From: Cristatella mucedo
Lineage: Eukaryota; Bryozoa; Phylactolaemata; Cristatellidae
Direction: 5' to 3'
DNA: 64,000 nt
NCBI GenBank assembly: GCA_009760855.2
Contig: WPIO01000003.1
Location: 6,266,501 to 6,330,500 of the forward strand
Shown: positions 27,853 through 40,900 of the stretch, in pieces
Position numbering within the stretch: the stretch's first letter is position 1
How the letters are laid out: every line of letters starts with the position of its first letter
Notes under the pieces: generated by a model
Database searches by the model: none
What the model saw: only the letters and a program-made list of their open reading frames with translations
Told to the model about the DNA's origin: nothing
Made by a program: the position numbers and the translations under genes

Positions 27853-30800
27853 GTACGTACATACATACATACATATATGGCTTACCTGTACTAGAAGTGG
27901 TAAAGAGTTCGTAGACCCACATTGATCTGCTTGCTTGCCAGCCAGTGAATGAGTCACTCACGCCCCAGCCAAGACAGGCTCCGACGACGATGGACACAGA
28001 GACGACCCCGGCAGGCAGACCGAGGCATACACCGTCCACTAAAACAAGAAGCTATCATTCTTTATATCTTTAATATATATATTTCCTGATGTTTTGAGAT
28101 AAAATACTAATGTAAAAAGGGTAATAACCAGCAAAATTTAAAACCTCGTGATTTTCGTTGAGTCATAGGCAATTTTGGTACACCTAAGCAGCTGCTACTT
28201 GCACAGAGACTGATGTGCTGACATTCAGATGCAATAAATACTATATACGTGCTATATCTAAACAGTCGTTTTATCTATTTTTTGTGTTCATCCTAACGCT
28301 TATGAACGAGTCCCTAGAATTAGGATCCTCGACGTATATGGTCAGGAAATATTTTTGGATTAGCCGATGCCACTGCCCATGCCCCTTCAAAGCCGTGTAT
28401 GTAAGGTTTCTAGAGCTGGCGCTCAATTAATCCAAAGTGAACGATGATGCCAGCCTGATTTTAATCCTTTAGAATTAGAAGCCGTTTGATCATTTGCATA
28501 GCAAATTGCATATCAGGAACGTTTGGTATAGCGGTTTATAAGTTTGTCCAATCTCTATTACCTTGATATGCTGCCAAACGTCATTACGTTTACAACAAGC
28601 ACATGAACTTGGATAATTAAATACCGAATTATATTAATTATATTATATAAATATATCATATATCACACATTTTATAATTATATATTGAATTATATAAATA
28701 TGAGTTTAATATGGACCTTTACATGAGCAAGAAGTGATGATACATATTGAGTTGCATTGAACCTTTACAATTCTGTAAAATACTGCAACTAAGCTAGTCT
28801 GTTTTAAACTTAGTAAATGCCTTCTTCCGCCTTTGCTTCAGACCACCAGTGAGATTCGACTTTTAACGACCATGGTCGCGGGCTCGTGCCCTGTTGCATA
28901 TATCAAGCACCTGAGTAGGTAATAAACTCTCTTTGGTTGCTATTCCAATTAGGTACTTTCCTCCATTGTTTGCACTGGATTCCAATTATTTGCATATCAA
29001 ATTCACCAATTATGTCCTTTACTGTTAAGGTTACTGTTACTGACCATCAGATCCCTTATTTGTTTCTGCCTCCTGGCTATCAGTAATATTTCGTCCTCTG
29101 GTTTCTGTTAGCGTCGTCCCCTCTTCTGACTTAAGTGTCCAGTTTGAACCTGATTGAGACTGTGCCTTCGGATCGTATGCTACGAAACCAAGAACCTGCC
29201 GCCAAATGATGTCCTTAATACCATGATTTGATGGCATTATTAAAAAACAAAGCTAAAATCCTTCTTCACAGAATGTGCTCAATCTGTATCAATTACTCTA
29301 GGTCTGTCCGTGGGTGCTGTTATTTTGCTTACAATTAGTAACCGAATTGTATGTGTGCTTTCTAGTGTATGCAAATAGCGTTGCAAAAGATTTAATTATA
29401 TTGGCCTGAAAGAAACTTTTTACTTGTACAATAGCACTTCATTTTTATTTTTTAAATCAGTCTCGACGCATGCAGGCTAGCTCCTTCGGGATTATTGTCG
29501 TTTATGTAGCACTACAAATGCAGTCAAGACCAGGCACCTCCAAGGACTCTGCTCAAAGTCTACTCGTTGGGGCTGTCGGGTTATGGACATGCGAAGCCAC
29601 GTTATTTGCAAAACTAATGCATCCCGTATTAGCCTCTGCAATCCTTCCACTTGTTGAGCATTTTGCTGGCTTTTCTCCCTGCATTGTAAAGTTGCATTTA
29701 CATTCTGATAAGGGTAAAACAATTCCTATTCATTAAAACTATTCTTAAGATATTTCATTCTTGCTAATGGAAGCACAAGTTGTAATGCGGCTAGGAGTTT
29801 TGCTAATCTTAAAATTAAAGGCTAAAATGATCGCATGTTGGTACATAGTAACAATGCGTGCATAATCATGAAAGTAATAGTAAAACATTACATACGATGC
29901 CCTCAGATTACCCGATATCTTTCTAGGCAATTCAGATTTGCTGCAAAGTAAGCCACATCGAATATTCAGTGGTAACATGCTCAGTGACAACAAGCATAGC
30001 ATTTTTACTGGATACATTCACAGGGTCAGCATGCTAACATTGTTTGTGGCATATTGCACAGCATCAGCTTTCAAAAGCACACAAAAGGTAAATCCCATTG
30101 ACCTACAAAACGTTGTGATAAACTGGTGTGTTTTCGGTTTTTCAAATGAGATCGTTTTGGGGTTTTGCAACGCAAGTCGGAAATGGGTTCCAGGCTTTGG
30201 AAGCATACAAACTATAGGCACGGTCTCCAAAGAATTTGTGGCTATGTGCATGATTAATTCTTAAAAGCTAGTGATGCAATACTTAGCCTGGCGACGGAGT
30301 AGATCTGATAGGCGTTCTAAAGCCAAAAAAGGACCAAAAAGTGAGTGACAGAACCTTAAACTTGATGCGTTGCTTGACTGGGAGCCGGTGCTGGTTGACG
30401 ACAAGCGGTGGGACGTGGCAACTGTGAAGCTTGCAACTGTCGAGCCTAGCTACAGAGTTTTGCACAAACTCTAAGTAGGCTGATTGCAGAGGCCTGTAGA
30501 CCAGCCAGCAGTGAGTTACAAAAGTAGAGACGAGATATCACAAATACATAGGCCAGTTTTGATCTTGTATCCTTGTCTCAATAAGCCCGAATTCTAAGCA
30601 ATATTATGTGGCTGAAAGTAGGAAGATTAGACTGTGGAGATGATGTGGTCGTTTAAATAAATGTCGCTTTGGAGCAGGCCAACAAGATTTCGTGCAGATT
30701 CAACAGATGATATGCTGGCAGAGCCTATTGTGAGGGTCAGCCAGTCCAATTTCTGAATCACACTTGGTTTTCCCATAAATAATAAGTTGGTTTTATGATC

Positions 30801-31986
30801 ATTTAATTAAACACATTTTCAGCCATTCATGTGCGGATTTCATCTATACATGCAGGATTGGGGTGGAGAGATGTTTGACATTCTTGAGGGCTGGAGGGTC
30901 AAAGCAAAGGTACAAATGAGTGTCATTTGTATGGAAGTGAAAGCCTCGATTGCTCCTCCCAATCACATTGGCTATTGGGAGATTATAAACCGTGGAAAGA
31001 ACAGGACCAAGCACGGAGCCCTGAGGTAACCCGTACTTCAGACGTACCTCGGATGATTTTTGTTTATTCACATCAAAGCTCTTGAGTTTCCCCCTGAGAT
31101 AAGACATGAACCATTGCAATGCAGTGCCGTTGATGCTCAGACAAGAACAGAGGTGCACAAGGACTTGGTGATCGCTGCCGAAAGATTTGAGAGAAACGGT
31201 AGAAAAAAGACTGGACAGAATTTGATCCAGTTCTATTGGTTTAGTGTTGCCATCTTGAGCAGAGATCTGACTACAGTCATTTTGAAAAGTGCTGGGACAT
31301 TATTTGAGCCTAATGACACTTTTATGATATTAGTTGTGCATGGCAGCACCAGATTTATGCATCGTTTAAGCAGAATAGTGGGAATCGGGTATAGAAGACT
31401 AGTTGTATTCTTTGATTGGAATATGAGCTTCAGAATGAGGTCACTACTTACCTCCCTGAATGCATACGTTAAGGTAGTGTATGGAATTGAGGGACAAAAT
31501 TATTGGGGGATGCTGCGACTCTAGGTTTGGACTGCCTGATCTTGTCTATGTCTTTGTCAAAGAAGCTAGAGGAGCGATCAGCTAGATCATCACAAGGATC
31601 ACGAGGTAAGTTGATAACCTGAAAGAAGATGAGGAACAATGGTTGATCATTTTTGGATCTCGCATCTGTGAATCAACCATGTCTTCATAAAAGCTAGACT
31701 TCGCCTTTTGCATAGCTAATGAAACCCATATACGTACCGTTCCGAGCATCTTTCGAGAAAAATCAACATCACATTACAAATTAAACGAGAATGGTTATTA
31801 ACTGCTGGCGTTATGCAATTGATTTCCAAAACTTTAGGACGACGGCTATGAGTCCTGGAATCCCAGGAAAAATTCCTATAATAGTATAAGTGAAGCATGA
31901 GAATGCAAGCATTTGCAGACAAAGCCAAAGTGCTTTGTTAAGGAATACCTCGATGTTGGGCTCTCCTAAACACCTATATATGTGTG

Positions 31987-32034
<48 letters not shown>

Positions 32035-35000
32035 TATATAGATATATATATATATATATTTATATACGTCAATGTACCCTCAACTCCTTCGCTGCATGTA
32101 ATAATGACATCCTCACATATACGGCAGCAAACTTTCTTAAATGAAATGAAGATAAAACTAACTTATTAGTTACGGACCAATCAATTGCGATTCAGAAATT
32201 GGAAAGGCTGACGCTCAAAATTGGCTCTGCCAGCATACCTCCTGTTGAATCAGCACGAAATCTAGATGTCATGTTTCAATATGACTTCTTGTTAGACGAC
32301 AACATCAGCTCCACAATCAGGTCTGCCTACTTTCAGATACATAACATTGCTAAAATTCGGGCTTGTTTAGATAAGGATACCACGTCTAAATTGGTCATTA
32401 CATTTGTGACATCCTGTCTCGACTTCTTTAACTTACTGCTTGCTGGCCTACCAGCCTATGCACTCAGACGCTTACAGCTGGTGCAAAGCTCTGAAGTTAG
32501 GCTTACCTGTTGTGAGGGTCGCAGTTGCCACATCACACCACTTCTCGCCGACCTGCACTGGCTACCAGTCAAGTAAGGTATCAAAATCAAATTTGTGTCA
32601 TTTACTTTTAGATTCCTTCATTCTATGGCTCCAGCCTACCTGTAAGATCTACTCCCCCACCAGGCCAAGCATCGCATCACCCAATTTTCGGACACTAACT
32701 GTTTACCTATACATCGTACAAACCTCAAATCAGTGGGGTACCATCCATTTAGTTTGCTTGCTCCCAAACCCTGGAGCACACTTCCGACTTGTGTCACGAC
32801 ATCCCTCGACTTGACCAAAGTTGAAAAGAACTTAAAAACGCACCAATTTATGAGAGCATTTAGTGGGTCCCTATGATTCATCCTTTATGTGGGCAAGCAT
32901 CTTGACACTGCATGATGCCACTAATGACACTGGAATGCTGACCCTGAGCATGTCACCCCTTAACCCATGTTGTTCATGTTGTTTATCAAGGATGATTCCA
33001 CTCACCATTCGACCGTGTCTCCTTTGCAGCAAATGTAAAGCGCCTAAAAAGAGATTGAGTTCAGTGACCAGCTTTATCAACTGCATTATCATTATTATTC
33101 TATATATATTTATATTTTTACCTATGTGTATATACGGATATAACTAGCTTGTATAGCCCCAAGAGAACTTGGTCTCTACTTAGGTACATCACCTATCCCT
33201 CTGGGCTTAAGACCTTGACCTTCCGTGATGATTAAACAGCTCCTGCTAGAAGCCATAAACGATTTTCGCAATCTTGTTTTGCAATTAAGTGTAAAATCCC
33301 TGAAGCGTTTGAAGAAACTTATAGGGCGCATACGGAATGTTAGGAATCGTCAAAAACTAGTCTGTGGTTGTATTGTGCTTAAACTCACTGGTCCAGTGGA
33401 TAAGGCGCTCGCCCCGACCAACGTCTGGCTGAGGTCATGGGCTCAAGCCCCGAGGTATATGTGAAGCACCTGAATTGAGATCAAGTTCTCCTGGGGCGCT
33501 ATATAAATGAATTATATTTTTTTATTAAATTAAAAACAGTTTAGAAAACACAAATAAAAGGAAAATTTACCAATACAACTTCAAAAATGCTTATCCTTCG
33601 TTAGATATGATGCAACACATCAGAATTGTGCACATAATTTTACAACCCCGTAACTGGCGCCTCAATTCTCTCTCCTGCCACCTTTCTCAGGCCGGCTCCA
33701 AGGTCTTTGCCGTGTCAACTGACCCCGACGTGGTGGAGCGCTCGTTCGTTCCTCGAGGCGTCATATCCAAGCTGCTAGAGTTCCCCAAGCTGGCTGACTG
33801 CCGATCTTGGGTGCTCCATACCACAGGCTAGGACTTCGGGTTTCTTGACTCGTTCGCTATTTTTGCTATCGAAGGATGGTCTTACTTAATAAATGGTAAA
33901 ATGTTTCTATTACCAGACATGAGAAAGAGGTGGCATAAGGGGCCTGTGGGTTTCCATCGCGTCTAAAAAGTTTTCAAAAATTTGCCTTTTATATATGACG
34001 AGGCTTGAAAATGAACACTGAAGCAGATAAGCTGACGGAAATTTTGAAATCATGCTAGACCCCATGGGACTAAATGGATTACCTGAATAGATATTGAAAT
34101 CTCTTAGAATGAGGTTCTGTGATATACAGTAAGAAAATTCAGACTTTAAGCAATAATTAACGTGGTGGATGATTGACTCCCCCACCATCAGTAACTGTCC
34201 ACCACTTGTACAAAAAACTAGAGATTCAAAAGATTGTTTAGCGACTATCGATAACTACTTGAAATATACAGATGTAATTGCAATGCTATTTTAAAGTTAT
34301 TTTTACTGCAAATTATCGAGGAATCTTTTGAAATATCAATTTTACTTTTTCACCCATATATGTGTTGCTATATTTAAATAGGCTGTCAGGTTGATATTAC
34401 AGTGAGCTCACTGGCCAGGTCAGGGGATGCAGAGGTCCACCTTTTAAAGCAAACTTGGAGTTACCCAAAATACAATTTACAAATGATCTGGACTAACAAT
34501 AAAAATATTAAGCTTTACTTTCTTCAAATTCGTCCATGCATATGCATGTCCATTTTTACATACAGAATTTTTTAATTAAACTGTAAATGAATGTTTTGCT
34601 GGCTTATGAGTGCAGTAGTTATCATTTTAAGTTTCTTGTAAAACCATCTCGGTACTGTTTGATGTCAGGGTCGGTTTCAGCCGAAGCGTGGAAGCTAGTT
34701 TTTAGGGACAGCCTGCTTGAAAATGGCAAATTGCATGGGCGTACCACTCTCGCACACGTGTGTTCGCGTGTGCCTGCACGTGTGCATGTGCCTGTATATT
34801 TGTGGCGGATGAGAGTGTGTGGCATGTGCACTTTTTTAATGAGTTCTTCATCTGGAGTACTTACATTCAGAGTACCGATGATGGTCTGTTGAGCTGACAT
34901 CATAGTTGATGAAATCAATATTTCTTGGGTTGCTGCATGCCGTACCATTGAAGGTAACATAGTATCTGCCGCACTGTCGTGTGGCGCGGTAATGCGCCCT

Positions 35001-37879
35001 TGTTGTTGAGTACCAAGAGATTCTAAGGGCTGTATCGCTTCTAGTTTTTTTAAAGGTAACAGTCTGGAAAAAATCGTCATCCAAATCACATTTCACCATC
35101 TTTGTCTCAGCAGATACAGGTGCCGAGGTGCAGTGCCTGCAGAGCCCACTTGCCGAGGTGCAGTGCCTGCTGAATATATTGTGTGTCAATATACATTTGG
35201 AAAAAGATTGTTTACATACTAGATGAATAAAACTAAACATGAGGCTGCACTGCCAAAACCTTTGTACTCAATAATGCGTTCATTGGAGCATGGAATAAAA
35301 TGCGTTAATCATACTACTGAAACCGGTGGATCGTTATCACTAAGGATGTCTGCCCCACTGACCTTGTCGGGTGCCTGCTGACACTCTAGAATTACTTCTC
35401 GGTCTAGCTCACTGTTCCTGGTCCGTTGTACTTACAGCGTGCCGTCAAGTTTTTCTTGCGACACAACTTAACAAGCATTGACCATGAAGTATTTTTGAAA
35501 TGTGTTTTGAGACTGGTCTTCTACTTCTGAACGCAGACTTGACCCACAGCCTCGATACCCTCACTGGTGGAGTGAACAGGTGTACCCTTGACAAGCTTGA
35601 TACCTAGGAGTGCCCTTAACGAGCATGCTCCCGTATATTCTCTCCTTGTACGTAGTCGCGAAGATTCCTTTTATTTTTAAAAATAAAATTCAAAATATGC
35701 ACTGTGTTACGCGCAGGCTTGAACTCCTCTTAAGAAGTCTAGGTTTGATAGAGATATATTCCATTTTAAAATTTTCCTTTAAGTCCAGACTCGGAAATTT
35801 AGAAAAGATTGGGTTTTCACTGTTCATTCATTAACTGAAGTACTGCAAGTCAACCGGTTTATAAGAGGGTAAAAGAAAATCGGCTGGCTAATTCTGAGAG
35901 GTCTCACTCCCCAGGCATTCGTGGATCGGCCGAAAATTTATAAGCCTTTTATGCCGAAATAATCGCACACATGCCTGCCTCCATGAAGCCAACTTTGACC
36001 TAGGCAATTGTTGAATAGCAGCACGAGACCTTACTTAAGAGATTTTCCGAGGTTACTCCGAGCGATGTGGCTACCTTAATAAGGTTTAGTAAAAAGAAAA
36101 GGATAACCTCCTGAACACAATATACCATCATCTCTGTGGTGTTCCCTGGTAAGCAAACTAAAACTCCACCATGACCAAGATTTTTAATTCTACTTGGAAA
36201 ATAGGGTTTTACTGAATTCTTTCAAATTGATAATTTTTAGACCTAAACTTAAAAAGCCTGATTAGACGCGAGGTCTTTGCAAACTATCGTCCAGTTTCAA
36301 TTCTTTCTTTCTGTCTTTTTGTCCAAGATTCTTAAAACAACTGTGGCTAAGCTGCTGGTAGCATATATTTAAAAGAATTAATTTTTAGGCAATTTTCGAT
36401 TTCCTTTCAAGCGGCCGCACCTCACTGAAACTGCTCTTTTCCAAGTGTGCAACCAATAATACCCCATGTGGAAACGATAATAGGAATTTAATTTCCCTTT
36501 CTCTACTAGATATATCAGCTGTATTTGATACTAATAATTGTGATATCCTACCTGAATTATTGAAAATAACGATCGCTGTGGCAGACTAAGCATGGTTCAA
36601 ATATTGCTTATCCAATCATTAATCATTTCCAATACGTGTTTTGTGGGGGTCATGTCTCATCCACTAGAATCCTCGCATTTGGAGTCCGCAAGTGTCAATC
36701 CTCGGTCGTTTGCTGGTCTTCATTTATACTCGACATCAGAGAAATTGGTTCGTGCCCATAAATTAGGATATCACTTGTATTTTTATGATACTCTGCTGTC
36801 TTTGTGATTTAAACCATCGGAATCTCCTGCAGTGACTGATAAACTCGAGGCTTACCTTGCAGACGTTATAATAAAAATATTAATAATAATACTTGATGTA
36901 GAGCCCTCAGAGAACTCAAATCACTTTCTATGCACTTTACATCTGCTGCAAAGCAAGCACTATCGAATAGTCAGTGGTAGCATGCTCAACGAACAACAAG
37001 ATGAACATGGTTTGGGGTGACATGCACAGGGCAGCATGCAAATATGGTAAGTAGCTGCAAGTACAATTTCAGCACCCATAAGCACGTAAAGGACGAATCA
37101 CGTTGACCTACTAAATTCTGTTATAATAGACGAGTTTTTAGTTTCTTTTTAAATGTGTTCAATTCAGGAGATGATGTGAAGCAAGTCGGGAGTGAGTACC
37201 AGGCTTTGGGAGCACATAAACTAAAGACACGGTCTCCAAAGGATTTGAGTGTTCTACCAGGTATAGGTAAACAGTTAAATTCCGATACAAGCGGGTGGCA
37301 CGAAGCTTAGCCTCAAAAGATAAGGATAAGGATCTGATAAAGATAAAGATCCTGATAAGGAGTAGATCTGATAGAAAGGTTGGAGATAAAGAATGAAAAG
37401 ACATAAAAGTGAGTGACAAAACCTTGAAATCTATGCATTGCTTGACTAAGAGTCGAACTCAGGTCAGCGAGAAGTGATGCGATGTGGCAACTTTGACGCT
37501 CACTACAGAAAAGATTAGCTGCAGAGTTTTGAAACAGCTATAAGTGCTTGGTTGCACATGCCGGTAGACCTCCAATTAGTACGCTACAGAAGTCAAGACG
37601 GGATGTCACATATGCATGGACCAATTTAGATATGGTATATCAGTCTAAAAAAGCCTGAATTTTAGTAATATTTTGTAACTGAAAGTAGGCAGACTTGAGT
37701 GAGGAGCTGATATAGTCATTTAGTGAAATGAGACACTAGAATTCATGCAGATGCTTCAGGAGATCTGCAGATCGCAGAGAAGTTTCAGCAGTATTATTAA
37801 AGAGTGATTGTGTGTGTGCGTGTGTGTTTGTGGGTGTGTTTGAGTGCATGTGCTTGTTTTTCTGAGTGGTGTTTGTGTT

Positions 37880-37914
<35 letters not shown>

Positions 37915-40900
37915 ATGTGTGTGTGTGGTTGTGTGTTTTTTATTGTGCAAATATGCACATACTCATTCAAGATTCTGCTTTAGTTTTACTGTACCCCACT
38001 ACTCAACTGGACAACAACTTCTAGGACACTAGAGCATTCCATCTGTGTTCGATATGCACAGACAAAAAATCAGTGCTATTGTCCCGGCTCTCCCAACAAA
38101 CTGAACGCGTATTATAGAGGAACTAATAAATGGAATTTCCTTGCAATTGTTTCTACAATAGATCTAATTGAACTAGCCAAAAAGCTCTCGGAGAGCCTTA
38201 AAGTTTGTGCTATATATCCATCTATCTACTATCTATCTATAGTAGCTATCTTATGGCTCAGTCATAGTCACCGTTCTTTTCACTTTGAATAATCTAACCC
38301 TTACTGATTACATAGCTGACCACAATCTGAGCTTCTATTTTTGACCCGATGAGCACCGATGCTTTCAGCTCTACCAGCTCGTTGTACCCCTATCAGCCCT
38401 GATCTGCAGCCGACTGCCTCACTTATTCACTCCTCTTAAAGCCGTTATAGGTGATATTCATACTTATACGGTCGCTTCTCTTTTGGATTAAAATGATCAT
38501 CAAACTGACCAAATAGTCATGCTCTTAAACCTCAGATTGGTTAATCTAAAAACTCGTACTATTACAAAGCCTGTAATATTGACGTGTTTTTTCTAAACTT
38601 CCAATCAGTGGATGAGCCTATTTCGGCTTACTTGTTGATGGCCAAAATCTCTAAAATTAGAGTGTGCTGAGATAACATTGCTGCAGAAAAACTGTTTTAT
38701 GCGTTGGTGACATCACATGTAGTTTCTCGGAATTCCCTACATTCAGGAAACAATTTCTAATCACTCAAATACGAACCTGCAACTATCCTAAGATTACAAT
38801 TTGAGGTCCATACGATTATGCGATTCATGCTTGTCAAATAAAACCAATAATACATGCTATTTGAAATTGCTTCTTACTAAGTTCAATTGCAGCCACCTAG
38901 TGTAATTGTTTACAGCAAAATCAAAAGTGGTAGCCTATCTACATCTAGGGAACTAATCAAACTAGTTGATTCAAAAACCAAGCTTCTTATAAATATTGGA
39001 AACAGAGACTAGCAATGTAAGCAACATCTGTGTATCCTCTTGTAATATATTTCCGCCTGCAACTCCTCAAAACCATAAATAATGTGCAGGTGTTCCGAAG
39101 GAGAGTTTTGTATAACCCACTCACAGCCTAAGCGGCTTCTGTTGAGCATTCGGTGGCTAGCGGACTGCGTCTCACACAACCAAGATAAATTGGAACCATA
39201 GCAGAGTCATGAGAGCAGTTGAGGTAGTGAGTAGAAAGGAAGTAGCAGCTCAGAACCGCTGAAAAGGATGAGCCGTAGTCGGCAGCAGGAGAGTGGTTGT
39301 CGTTGTGTAAGGATTGTGGAAGCGAGCTCTAAAGTCTAGGACCTGCAGAGCTAAACCTTCTGTCGCCAACGGTATTTAAGTTGAGGAATGGAACAGCTAA
39401 TTTATTGTCGACACAGGACGTGAGGGTGCGAAGAGACTGAAACTGGTGCAGCAGTTCAGCTAGGTGTAGAGGAGCCAAGCTGTGGGGGGCCTTGTGGGTC
39501 AGTTAAGAACTTTGCTCTGTATCAGTGTCTCAACCGGTATCCATCCTAGCTCTTTTAGCAAAGGAGACCAGCGCTCAAACCGCTGGGACTTGAAGACTAT
39601 CCCAGCAGCCATATTCATAGTCAGCTGCAGTGGCCTTCAGTTTTGATCTGCAACCGACTCAATTGAATACACTTTTCTTGAAGAGGTCATCGACGGCACT
39701 CGCACTTAAACGGCCACTTATTTCCTGAGGCTTAACGATCGATGATGGGATTAACTTAAGATTAACGTGCAAGCTCAGCCTCATCATTTTTTTCAACCTC
39801 GAACCTCAGGTTAAGTAATCAAAAACTCCTTTCTGTAACGTCTGGCCATAATATGAACACGTTCTTCCAAAATGGCTTGTTATTAGAAGAGCCTGTGACA
39901 TCCCCGATCAATTGTGATTACTTTTTGCTAAGAAAGACTATACAAATTTGAGTATTCTTGGATATTGGTACGACAGACGACCTATTTTACGTTTATATGA
40001 CATCATCTGCAGATTACTGCCATTCCCTTTATTTAGTAATAGATTAAAAACCTGGCTAATACTAATGTCCAATTAACCGTTTGTTAAATATTTCAGGTGC
40101 AGGTGGCTATACGGTCGTACTTAAAGAATTACATGGCAGAGGCATCCCACTGCATACTGCTTTTTATCAAGTTCAATTGTAGCCAACCGCTATACTATTT
40201 ACTATTTTACGGCAAACATTTACATTGATAGTTTATCTACAGCTAGTAAACTAATAAAGGAAATTGCTACATGAAAATAAGTGCCATGGATATTAGTAAC
40301 ACGGACTGAAAGGATTCGAAATTATTAATGGGGAGCACTGAGACCTAAATTTTAAAACTTGAAACGTAACATGCATTTCTAAACAGCAGTTTAATTTTAA
40401 AGCCTGGCAAAGTTTCTTGCAACGAAAGAATTCTTAAGTACTTTAGGTTCAAGGAACCGAGGCCAAATATTACATTCTTATTAAATTCATTTAGATCTTA
40501 TGCTTAAACATATTAATTTATTAAAAGCGATTAATAACTATTTTATTTATTTATTTTAATGCACTAACTGATAAAATTAAATGTCTCAATCCCAAAGTTT
40601 GGAAGAAGAACGTTGCACCGGCCACAGCTTGGCTCCTCCGTACCTAGCTGAAAGGCTGCATCAGTTTCAGCCGGTTCGCATCCTCAGGTCCTGTGTGGAC
40701 AATATCTTAGCTGTTCAATTCCTCCGCTTAAAGACCGTTGGTGACAGAAGCTTTAGCTCTGCAGGTCCGAGACTGTGGAACTTGCTTCCACAATTCTTAC
40801 TCAACGACAACTACTCTCCTGCTGGCGACTGCGGCTCATCTTTTTCAGCGGTCCTGAGTTGCTACTTCCATGCTACTCACTACTTCAACTGCTCTCCCGA

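Larger units (their letters stand above)
23285..27885 (-). other. Intron 5 (4.6 kb)
   Basis: Holds a TA/ATAC microsatellite (27816-27878), a family-2 LINE piece (-, 26640-27010), a short family-1 LINE 3' end (-, 25470-25720) and a tRNA-like SINE (+, 24088-24290). 25740-26630 carries three overlapping plus-strand ORFs of 60-108 codons without recognisable motifs, probably chance. 24300-25460 and 27020-27640 hold nothing recognised. Confidence 0.7.
28039..34864 (-). other. Intron 4 (6.8 kb)
   Basis: Contains head-to-head family-1 LINE copies (29870-31720 minus, 32095-33105 plus), SINE remnants (28865-28945, 33145-33225, 33385-33530), a TA/GA microsatellite (31981-32066) and a plus-strand terminal-exon-like fragment (33691-33893). 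28050-28860 and 33900-34860 hold nothing recognised. Polar ORFs at 29037-29237 (minus) and 29470-29736 are of unknown meaning. Confidence 0.7.

Noticed and set aside
29037-29237. 66-codon minus-strand ORF rich in polar residues
   Set aside because: The composition looks protein-like but no acceptor with matching phase or known family was found, and it is not needed for the CTHRC1-like frame.
29470-29736. 88-codon plus-strand ORF and 76-codon antisense ORF
   Set aside because: Both strands are open over the same interval; no motif favours either.
37756-38032. ORFs of His-Thr or Cys-Val repeats
   Set aside because: Translation of the TG microsatellite.
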